DNA from: an uncultured Bacteroidales bacterium
GTDB taxonomy: Bacteria; Bacteroidota; Bacteroidia; Bacteroidales; UBA932
Direction: 5' to 3'
DNA length: 36,550 nt
Assembly (NCBI GenBank): GCA_905234285.1
Contig: CAJOHK010000025.1
Span: forward strand, 1-36,550
A model generated the notes under the pieces. That model saw only the letters and a list, made by a program, of their open reading frames with translations. It had not been told where the DNA came from and made no database searches. Below are positions 23,196 to 29,601 of the stretch, piece by piece. The position numbers were made by a program, and so were the translations under genes. The number at the start of each line of letters is the position of its first letter. The first letter of the stretch is position 1.

Positions 23196-24386
23196 TTATC
23201 CCATGAGCCAGCGGCCCACGCGGGGGATACGGTGCACGAGCGTGCAAACCGTACCTACTATTACAAAGGAGACCACGGCCGTGGCCAGGATTTGCACCGG
23301 CGTGGTCCAGACGCCCAGCAGGCCGTCGGGGCCCAGGCCCAGCTTTTCCCGGAAGAAGGCCGAAACCGGTCCCAGCACCAGCATGTGCGTAAGGTACATG
23401 CCATACCCCGCCATGGAAAGGGGCAGGATGATGTGCCGATACCACCAGGATGCTTCGTTTCGCCCGGCATGACAATGATCCTGCCTAAACACCAGTGTCA
23501 GGCCCCAGGCCGTCAGGACCACGGGAAGGCCGCAGAAAGCAATGGCGCATTCCCAGTTCACGGCCAGCGCCACGGGACCTTCCACGGGGAAATACCCGCT
23601 CTCACAGATATGCCGGAGGAAGCCGAAGCACACCAGGATAAAGCCCGTAAGAAAAAGGGTCCAGCCCAGCACGCGCACCGGCCGGCCGGAAGGCACGAAG
23701 CGCTTGATGTAAACTCCCAGAAGGAGATAACCCATAAAGCCGCTCAGATAATAGAACAGGCCGAAGGGATTCCAAGAGGCCTCGCCCCACAGGGGGAACA
23801 GGGCCGGCGCCGGTAGGCCGTCCCAGGCCTGAATCAGGGGCGCAGGGCCGCCGGCGGTTTGCCTCACCAGGGGAAAGAGGGTGGTCAGCAGCCAGATACC
23901 CAGATACACTCCCAGTTCCTTGCGGGACACCCTCTCCAGCCAGGGCGAGAGGAGGGGCATGATCAGGTAAAGTCCCAGCAGCATATATACAAACCACAAG
24001 TGCCCGGCGGCATAGTTGAAATTGAGGAGCAGGCCCTTGAGATTGGCCACCGGCTCTCCCCATACCAGGGCATAGACCAGGGTCCAGATGAGCATGGGAA
24101 TCAGAATGCGCACGGCACGCCGATGGAAAAACGTCCCGGTAGAATAGCGCAGGGGGAGCAGCAGATAGCCGGAAGCAATCACAAACAGCGGCACGCAGCA
24201 GCGGGCGAGTCCTTCGAAAACCGATACCCAGTAGGCATCGGACGATGTAAGCACCCGTGTCCCCTCCCCGCCCAGATAGAACGGCTCGGTGCTGTGCACC
24301 AGCATCACCAGAAAGCAGGCCGTTACCCGCATATAATCCAGCCAGGCTAAACGCCCCGTGGAAGTAACTGTCTTATTGTCAATCAT
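23196..24386 (-). CDS. Acyltransferase family 3 membrane protein
   Basis: A 396-residue polytopic protein with about ten hydrophobic helices. The first helix opens RLAWLDYMRVTACFLVMLVH, in which the conserved His of the acyltransferase 3 family is visible, followed by the RRAVRILIPMLIW region and HLWFVYMLLGLYLIMPLL. These enzymes transfer acetyl or other acyl groups to sugars, peptidoglycan or polysaccharides at the membrane; the acceptor is unknown here. Residues DHCHAGRNEASW in a loop before the last helices (23447-23482) look like a translated inserted repeat. The ATG at 24386 is the first start before the conserved helix. The 76 bp upstream contain a CCCCGG/CCGGGG hairpin near 24395-24420 but no clear -7 element. 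Confidence 0.88.
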   Translation of the reverse strand: MIDNKTVTSTGRLAWLDYMRVTACFLVMLVHSTEPFYLGGEGTRVLTSSDAYWVSVFEGLARCCVPLFVIASGYLLLPLRYSTGTFFHRRAVRILIPMLIWTLVYALVWGEPVANLKGLLLNFNYAAGHLWFVYMLLGLYLIMPLLSPWLERVSRKELGVYLGIWLLTTLFPLVRQTAGGPAPLIQAWDGLPAPALFPLWGEASWNPFGLFYYLSGFMGYLLLGVYIKRFVPSGRPVRVLGWTLFLTGFILVCFGFLRHICESGYFPVEGPVALAVNWECAIAFCGLPVVLTAWGLTLVFRQDHCHAGRNEASWWYRHIILPLSMAGYGMYLTHMLVLGPVSAFFREKLGLGPDGLLGVWTTPVQILATAVVSFVIVGTVCTLVHRIPRVGRWLMG

Positions 24387-24462
24387 TTGCCTATTTGTCC
24401 CCCGGCAATTTCTCCCGGGGATAAATACTTAATCAATTATAAATCAATATATTATACCCGCG

Positions 24463-25215
24463 CTATAAAATATATCCCACCTCTTTGAACCAATAATACC
24501 GCAGCGGCTTACCAGGCGCCTCCAGGTCCTTGATGCACAGCCGCCCGTCCGGGGCCACACCCTGAATGATTCCTATATATTCCCTGTCGGTGAGGTAATC
24601 GTGATAACGGGCGTTCACGTCCAGGTTAAACAGGTACCTGGAATACATGGAAAACAGGGCGCTGCGGTTGTCGGCCCCATATAAATTGGGTATCCAGCTT
24701 TCAAAATTCTCCAGCACCTTGCTCAGGCATGCTTTCAGGGAATGCGTTTCCCCGGTAAGGCTCCAAAGGGAGGTTGCGTTGGCAAGCTGAGGGAATTCCT
24801 TCTGGTTGATATTGAGCCCCACACCTATCACCGAGGCGGCCAGCCGGTCTCCGGCCAGCACGTTCTCTATGAGGATGCCGCAAATTTTGTTTTTGCCCAC
24901 ATATACGTCATTGGGCCATTTGACCTTGCACCAGATTGCATGGCTCTGCAGGAAATCTACCACCGCTACCGAAATGAGGTAGTTGAGCCAGATAGCATCG
25001 GCCGCAGCCAAAGGTTCCAGCCCGCCGGGGCCATATTTGAGCACGATGGAAAAGGTGAGGTTTTTTCCGGGCTCGGTGAACCAGGTGTTGCCCCGCTGTC
25101 CCCTGCCGGCGGTTTGCTCCCGCGCGGCCAGGACAGTGCCATGCGGCAGTTCCGGGAGCCGGCGCAGGGCCTCGGAGTTGGTAGAATCGATGCGGTCCAG
25201 CCAGATGACGTTCAT
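24463..25215 (-). CDS. birA: Biotin--[acetyl-CoA-carboxylase] ligase, class I
   Basis: A 250-residue biotin protein ligase that activates biotin as biotinyl-AMP and attaches it to carboxylase carrier domains. The biotin-binding loop TAGRGQRGNTW (residues 35-45), KVKWPNDVYVGKNKICGILIE and VIGVGLNIN are clear. There is no N-terminal helix-turn-helix, so it is the non-regulatory class. The C-terminal SH3-like domain is short (IIQGVAPDGRLCI). Its start overlaps the end of the upstream metallo-hydrolase gene by 4 bp (ATGA), indicating one mRNA. Confidence 0.95.
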   Translation of the reverse strand: MNVIWLDRIDSTNSEALRRLPELPHGTVLAAREQTAGRGQRGNTWFTEPGKNLTFSIVLKYGPGGLEPLAAADAIWLNYLISVAVVDFLQSHAIWCKVKWPNDVYVGKNKICGILIENVLAGDRLAASVIGVGLNINQKEFPQLANATSLWSLTGETHSLKACLSKVLENFESWIPNLYGADNRSALFSMYSRYLFNLDVNARYHDYLTDREYIGIIQGVAPDGRLCIKDLEAPGKPLRYYWFKEVGYIL

Positions 25216-25880
25216 TCCTCGTCGGGCTCGTTAAACGGTTGCAGGAAGGGGTTGGTCATGGCCTCGTGGCCGATGTTGGTGGGCTGTCCGTGACCGGGAA
25301 TGACATCGGTGTCGTCGGGCAAAACCAGCACTTTATGGAGCAGGGAGTCCATGAGCCGGTCGTAATCGCCGCCACCCAGGTCTGTTCGGCCGATGCTGCC
25401 GGCAAAGAGGGTGTCGCCGCTCAGGAGCAGGTTGTTATCGGCCGAATAATAGCATACGCAGCCGGGAGTATGGCCGGGGGTATGGATTACCTTCATTTGG
25501 GTACCGCCAGTGGTGAGTACTTCCCCGTCTGCGATGTCTACCGTGGGAAAGTTGTGCTTGAGGAAGGAAAGCGACTCGGCCCCGGGAAAACTGAGGGAGA
25601 TTTGCTGGAGGATGTCCTTGTCGGCCGGATGCATGTACACGGGGACGGTATACTTTTCCAGCACGCGCTCTACGCCCCACACATGGTCAAAATGGCCGTG
25701 GGTGAGCAGGATGGCATCGGGCTTGAGGCCTTTCTCCTGCAGGAAGTCAAAGAGATCCTGGGCGCCGTCTGGGGAAGACATGCCGGGGTCTACAAGGGCG
25801 CAGGCCTCCTGACCGTCCTCCCAAAGCACGGCGCAATTGGTTCCCAACGGGTTAAACTGAAATATGCGGGAATGCAACAT
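25212..25880 (-). CDS. Metallo-beta-lactamase-fold hydrolase (glyoxalase II-like)
   Basis: A 222-residue hydrolase with the MBL-fold metal motifs: THGHFDHVWG (HxHxDH), HTPGHTPGC, SGDTLF and PGHGQPT. The layout is that of the short hydroxyacylglutathione-hydrolase-like group that is widespread in bacteria and lacks the glyoxalase II C-terminal domain; the natural substrate is not established. Start: MLHSRIFQFNPLGTN at 25880 is preferred, with MSM two codons earlier at 25886 also possible; the longer ORF to 25997 crosses the divergent promoter. A TAAATTTG element lies 14-20 nt upstream, back-to-back with the deoxynucleoside kinase promoter. Confidence 0.9.
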   Translation of the reverse strand: MLHSRIFQFNPLGTNCAVLWEDGQEACALVDPGMSSPDGAQDLFDFLQEKGLKPDAILLTHGHFDHVWGVERVLEKYTVPVYMHPADKDILQQISLSFPGAESLSFLKHNFPTVDIADGEVLTTGGTQMKVIHTPGHTPGCVCYYSADNNLLLSGDTLFAGSIGRTDLGGGDYDRLMDSLLHKVLVLPDDTDVIPGHGQPTNIGHEAMTNPFLQPFNEPDEE

Positions 25881-25900
25881 AGACATATCATTTTCAATTG

Positions 25901-25908
25901 CAAATTTA
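25901..25908 (-). promoter_or_regulatory. Bacteroidetes -7 element TAAATTTG
   Basis: The minus strand reads TAAATTTG, 20 nt before the ATG at 25880. It should drive the hydrolase-birA unit. A related but imperfect CAACTTTG on the plus strand at 25921-25928 may serve the deoxynucleoside kinases. Confidence 0.55.
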
Positions 25909-25947
25909 ACAAAGTTTTGCCAACTTTGTAGAATCAAGACCATCCCT

Positions 25948-26559
25948 ATGCACATCGGCATCGCAGGAAATATCGGCAGCGGAAAAACCACGCTCACTAC
26001 GCTCTTGGCCCACCATTATGGCTGGACGCCCAAGTTCGAATCGGTAACCTACAATCCCTATCTGGCCGATTATTACAAGGATATCAAGCGCTGGTCCTTT
26101 GCGCTGGAAATGTATTTTCTGCAGCAGCGCCTGCACGATGTACTGGAAATCTCCAAGTCCAAGGATGTCATTATCCAGGACCGCACCCTGCTCGAGGGCG
26201 TTCACATTTTTGTAGCCAACAACTATGCCCAGGGCAATCTCTCGGAACGGGACTACAACACCTACATGGACACCTTTAACGTGATGATGGAAGTTGTCCA
26301 TGAGCCGGACCTCATGATTTATCTGCGGTCCAGCATAGCGCACCTGGTATCCCAAATCCAAAAGCGCGGCCGGGATTACGAGCAAACCATCTCCATCGAG
26401 TACCTGAGCGGCCTCAACGAGCGTTATGAGCAGTGGATTGCCGGCTACAAAGGCCGCCTCATCGAGATAGACGCCGACAACCTGGACTTCCTCAACCGCC
26501 CGGAAGACTTTGCCGTCATCACAGACCGCATAGACGCCGAATTGTACGGATTATTTTAA
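25948..26559 (+). CDS. Deoxynucleoside kinase, first of a tandem pair
   Basis: A 203-residue dNK-family kinase that phosphorylates deoxynucleosides in salvage. Walker A is GNIGSGKTTL (residues 7-16); the DRT motif appears in VIIQDRTLLEG and the arginine-rich lid in IQKRGRDYEQ. Residues such as EMYFLQQRL line the presumed nucleoside pocket. It is close in sequence to the next gene, differing in the pocket and lid residues, so the two may have split substrates as the dAK/dGK pairs of Lactobacillus do; that is inference. The ATG at 25948 begins the P-loop strand; the upstream ORF start at 25864 lies antisense to the hydrolase gene. Confidence 0.93.
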   Translation: MHIGIAGNIGSGKTTLTTLLAHHYGWTPKFESVTYNPYLADYYKDIKRWSFALEMYFLQQRLHDVLEISKSKDVIIQDRTLLEGVHIFVANNYAQGNLSERDYNTYMDTFNVMMEVVHEPDLMIYLRSSIAHLVSQIQKRGRDYEQTISIEYLSGLNERYEQWIAGYKGRLIEIDADNLDFLNRPEDFAVITDRIDAELYGLF

Positions 26560-26570
26560 AACACAATTAT

Positions 26571-27194
26571 ATGCATATTGCAATCGCAGGAAATATCGGC
26601 AGTGGAAAGACCACGCTGACCAAGATGCTCGCAGCGCATTACGGCTGGACGCCCAAGTTTGAATCGGTAGACTTCAATCCCTACCTGGCCGATTTCTACG
26701 AGGACATGGAACGCTGGTCGTTCAACCTCCAAATCTACTTCCTGAACAAGCGCTTCCAGGACGTAGTAGAAATCTCCAAGCACAAGGAGGTGATTATCCA
26801 GGACCGCACCATCTACGAGGACGCCCGTATCTTTGCGCCCAACCTGCACGCCATGGGCCTCATGAGCACCCGTGACTTCGAGAACTACAGCGACCTCTTC
26901 GACCTCATGATGTCCCTGGTCAATCCCCCGGACCTCATGATTTACCTGCGTTCCAGCATTCCCAACCTCATTGCGCAAATCCAGAAGCGTGGCCGAGAGT
27001 ACGAGCGTTCCATCCGTATCGACTACATCACCGGCCTCAACCAGCGCTACGAGGACTGGATCAAAGACTACAAAGCCCGTCTCCTGATTGTCGATGTAGA
27101 CAATATCAAGTTCGAGAATAAGCCAGAGGACTTCCAGTACATCACCGACAAGATTGACGCCGAGCTCTACGGCCTGTTCCCGGCCGAGGGGTAA
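26571..27194 (+). CDS. Deoxynucleoside kinase, second of a tandem pair
   Basis: A 207-residue paralogue of the preceding gene, 11 bp downstream. Walker A GNIGSGKTTL, IIQDRTIYEDARIF and the lid IQKRGREYER are conserved; LQIYFLNKRF replaces EMYFLQQRL of the first copy, and the C-terminus has an extra PAEG. The pair probably arose by tandem duplication and is likely co-transcribed. The ORF's earlier start at 26433 is inside the first kinase gene in another frame; the ATG at 26571 (MHIAIAGNIGSG) is clear. Downstream begins the family B repeat cluster. Confidence 0.93.
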   Translation: MHIAIAGNIGSGKTTLTKMLAAHYGWTPKFESVDFNPYLADFYEDMERWSFNLQIYFLNKRFQDVVEISKHKEVIIQDRTIYEDARIFAPNLHAMGLMSTRDFENYSDLFDLMMSLVNPPDLMIYLRSSIPNLIAQIQKRGREYERSIRIDYITGLNQRYEDWIKDYKARLLIVDVDNIKFENKPEDFQYITDKIDAELYGLFPAEG

Positions 27195-27374
27195 CGCTCC
27201 GGGCGCTTGTATGATACATCCACGTGTTGCGCGTTAAAGGTTAAAAATGTGCGGCACGTGGTTCTTGTATGCCACCTACTGCGCATTTTTGCCTGTTTTT
27301 GTACGTTAGGTGGTATGTAGGAGCCTCCGCTGCACATTTTGGGCCCATTTTGCTCAGCAGGTGTACAAACAAGA
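27195..27374. repeat. Family B repeats, head-to-head arrangement, next to the RAYT gene
   Basis: The right half has plus-oriented units beginning CATTTT at 27284 and 27335 (51 bp apart). The left half holds inverted units: 27244-27275 is the reverse complement of a core also found at 29527-29558 (29 of 32 bases), and 27200-27240 is a weaker inverted copy. The centre forms a long imperfect palindrome in which AAAAATGTGCGGCA (from 27243) and TACTGCGCATTTTT (to 27290) are the outer arms. The cluster ends immediately before the RAYT stop codon at 27375. Confidence 0.8.
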
Positions 27375-28301
27375 CTATCGTTTCCCGTAGTCCTTGGACC
27401 GAAGGAATTGGAAGACCAGATGCTCTGAAAAGCCTAGGCTATGCGCAATGATGGACTCTGGCATGTCATATTCTTTCTTTAAGATAACCGCCAGTCTGCC
27501 CTTTTTATCAGGGGACAGTTTGGATAAGCTGCTGTTTGCGTAGTACTTTTGCAACAGTGTTTCGACAATATCGCGAGTTTCTTCTTCCGAGTATTCTGGT
27601 GACTCGTCCAAGGATCTGGCAACTTGGACAGCAGACTCATAGTCCTTGACCAGATTCGTAAGGTATTCTTTGGGCACTCTGAATAGTTTGGTGAAAAGGC
27701 TGTTGTCGATAAAGGAAGCAGGCAGCAATCCATATTGGGGATGAAACTGCCAATGCTCCGGGAAGGACATCCTGGTACCAGTTCTTCTCTCCAGTTCACG
27801 ACCTGATAGGGTTCCAGCCCTATCGCCTATGAGCATATCGCCAACAAATGAGTAATGTAAATAACCAGTTCCCCAAGGGTATCCCCCCGGAACGCAAATA
27901 TGCTTTTCGTACGGATTCCTGTCTACGTAGATGAAGTCTCGCTTCATCTGTTCGGGATCATCTACCGGGACTAATTTGAACCAGTAGTCTTCTGGCAGAG
28001 GTGGATATCCGTCTTTGACCAAGCGAGCTGAAATTTTTCGCCTTAGGTAGTCGAACGCATCCAGGCAAGCGCTTCCTGTACCACTCAAGATGATGTGAAC
28101 ATGATTAGACATCAAGGTGAAGGAATAAATCCGAATGTCAAATAATAAGGTCAGGATTCCTATGAGGCACATCCCGTAGGCATACTGTTCCTTTGTGTAA
28201 AACAAGGATCCTTCCCACCGCCCATCTGTGCTTAAGTGATAATAGCCTTTTTTCAAGCTTCGGCAATCTGCTCTTTCCTTTCTTCTTCGATTCATACGCA
28301 T
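27375..28301 (-). CDS. RAYT-like REP-associated tyrosine transposase (Y1/HUH family)
   Basis: From ATG 28301 (MRMNRRRKERADCRSL) this is 308 residues. The HUH metal motif is SNHVHIILSG (HVH at 67-69) after the YHLSTDG strand, and IYVDRNP at 124-130 matches the YIHxNP box of RAYTs, whose first Tyr (Tyr125 here) is the catalytic nucleophile. The C-terminal 100 residues add a helical domain ending in a helix-turn-helix-like stretch (DMPESIIAHSLGFSEHLVF). RAYTs are single-copy domesticated relatives of IS200/IS605 TnpA that act on flanking REP hairpins. Base composition is clearly lower in G+C than in neighbouring genes. A TTG at 28343 gives a longer ORF, but a hairpin separates it from the ATG. 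Confidence 0.82.
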   Translation of the reverse strand: MRMNRRRKERADCRSLKKGYYHLSTDGRWEGSLFYTKEQYAYGMCLIGILTLLFDIRIYSFTLMSNHVHIILSGTGSACLDAFDYLRRKISARLVKDGYPPLPEDYWFKLVPVDDPEQMKRDFIYVDRNPYEKHICVPGGYPWGTGYLHYSFVGDMLIGDRAGTLSGRELERRTGTRMSFPEHWQFHPQYGLLPASFIDNSLFTKLFRVPKEYLTNLVKDYESAVQVARSLDESPEYSEEETRDIVETLLQKYYANSSLSKLSPDKKGRLAVILKKEYDMPESIIAHSLGFSEHLVFQFLRSKDYGKR

Positions 28302-28306
28302 ATATT

Positions 28307-28335
28307 TTGCCGACAACTTACAACGTTGTTGGCAA
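28307..28335 (-). promoter_or_regulatory. Hairpin just upstream of the RAYT start codon
   Basis: Positions 28307-28317 (TTGCCGACAAC) and 28325-28335 (GTTGTTGGCAA) pair at 10 of 11 positions around a 7-nt loop, and the stem lies 5 nt before the ATG at 28301. It could control translation of the RAYT gene or be a binding site for its product. Confidence 0.6.
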
Positions 28336-28367
28336 AAAAGCAATAGGTGAAATTTTTTTCTTGTTTT

Positions 28368-29387
28368 CTACCTCAATTGAAGTATAGCCAATCGCAGGTT
28401 TCGGAGGGCGGTTTGGGGGTGCAATACCTGCGCTATGGGAAGGTTTCTAGGGGACACTTCTACGATGGGCTGGAAGCCGGCCTGCTCCAGATTTGATCGG
28501 TCTTCAATCCGGCCCGAAACCAGGGCGGTGGGAGTGCCGTGGCTTTGACACAAAACGGCCACTGGCACCTTTCCCATAAGGGTTTGGGTGTCGGATTTAC
28601 CCTCTCCGGTAATAACTAGACTGGCCCCTTGAACTGTCTTGTCAAAACCACATAAATCCATAATCCGCTTGGCGCCGTTTACCAGGCTAGCTTGGGCGTA
28701 TGAAATGAGTGCTCCGGCTATGCCGCCGGCAGCTCCGGCACCAGGCATCTCGGCCACAGAAAAACCGGTCTCGTGTAATATTTTTTTTGCCCACGCTACC
28801 ATTCGGCTCTCCAGAATCTCTACTTCTTCTTGTGTGGCGCCCTTTTGCGGGGCAAATATCCGAGCCGCTCCATGCGGTCCTACGAAGGGTGCATTAACAT
28901 CGCAGAGAAGTTCCATGCTGCAATCGGCCAATACTTCTTTGATGCCCGGGACAGACAGTATGCCCATCCCGCCGTCGCAGGTAGCTGTGCCGCCCAGCCC
29001 CACAATGAAATGCCGGCATCCTTTCTCATACGCTGCCATTATGAGTTCTCCAGCACCACGGGAGGAAGCAATTAATGGATTCCGTTCCTGAGGTTGGAGC
29101 AATTGCAGGCCACAGGCCTGGGCCACTTCAATAATAGCTGTTTGGTCCCATAGTCCCCATTTGGCATCAATAGGACGCCCCAGGGGGGCATGGACCGGTG
29201 TGGTTTCTATAGTAATGGGTAAATTGGCTGCCAGGGCATCCAGTGTGCCCTCTCCGCCATCGGCCAGGGGAAGGGTTACCACTTCGGCCTCTGGAAACAG
29301 TTCCGTGGATGCCTGCGCCATGGCATCTGCCACCTGTGCGGCCGACAAACACTCCTTGTATGAATCTGGAGCAATGACGATTTTCAT
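28368..29387 (-). CDS. glxK: Glycerate kinase (GlxK/GarK family)
   Basis: A 339-residue glycerate 2-kinase-type protein that phosphorylates D-glycerate. It opens MKIVIAPDSYKECLSAAQVA, contains LPLADGGEGTLDAL, the HFIVGLGGTATCDGGMGIL glycine-rich segment, GAGAAGGIAGAL and VITGEGKSDTQTLMGK, all family hallmarks. Length is slightly shorter than the E. coli enzymes (about 380). The start is 8 nt downstream of TATTTTTG. The RAYT gene follows on the same strand after 66 bp. Upstream, between it and parC, lies the second family B array. Confidence 0.93.
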   Translation of the reverse strand: MKIVIAPDSYKECLSAAQVADAMAQASTELFPEAEVVTLPLADGGEGTLDALAANLPITIETTPVHAPLGRPIDAKWGLWDQTAIIEVAQACGLQLLQPQERNPLIASSRGAGELIMAAYEKGCRHFIVGLGGTATCDGGMGILSVPGIKEVLADCSMELLCDVNAPFVGPHGAARIFAPQKGATQEEVEILESRMVAWAKKILHETGFSVAEMPGAGAAGGIAGALISYAQASLVNGAKRIMDLCGFDKTVQGASLVITGEGKSDTQTLMGKVPVAVLCQSHGTPTALVSGRIEDRSNLEQAGFQPIVEVSPRNLPIAQVLHPQTALRNLRLAILQLR

Positions 29388-29395
29388 AACAAGGG

Positions 29396-29403
29396 CAAAA
29401 ATA
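29396..29403 (-). promoter_or_regulatory. glxK: Bacteroidetes -7 element TATTTTTG of glycerate kinase
   Basis: The minus strand reads TATTTTTG with 8 nt before the ATG at 29387, predicting a very short leader. Confidence 0.65.
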
Positions 29404-29448
29404 CCAAATAATCTCCAAAACCATTATATACCGTAACCACCGATTACC

Positions 29449-29601
29449 CATTTTGGGCCAATTTTGTACGTTGAGTGGCTTACAAGAGCCACTCGCCGCG
29501 CATTTCGGGCCGTATTTGTACGGTTAGTGGCATACAAGTACAACCTGCCGCACATTTTGGGCTATTTTTGCGCAGCAGGTGGCTTCAGGTGCTAAAAAGT
29601 A
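29449..29601. repeat. Family B tandem array, three 52-bp units
   Basis: CATTTTGGGC-like unit starts lie at 29449, 29501 and 29553, exactly 52 bp apart. The first unit contains an 8-bp perfect hairpin, GAGTGGCT / AGCCACTC (29472-29493); the others keep the GTGG...TGCCGCACATTTT core. The array ends directly at the parC stop codon (29602). The core is shared, inverted, with the cluster at 27195. Confidence 0.85.

Noticed and set aside
27375..28301. Ordinary IS200/IS605 insertion sequence
   Set aside because: No TnpB or IS-end structure, larger than classic IS200 TnpA, and with the YVDRNP box and C-terminal helical extension seen in RAYT-type proteins. A degenerate IS cannot be fully excluded.
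29449..29601. Possible CRISPR array in the second 52-bp repeat
   Set aside because: Units are similar throughout, vary internally, and form hairpins; no spacer-like unique segments.
21660..29601. Integrative element (ICE, prophage or transposon) between the parC tails
   Set aside because: No integrase, relaxase, phage gene or terminal inverted repeats were found, and the cargo is mainly housekeeping genes. The boundaries are reported as tail duplications instead.
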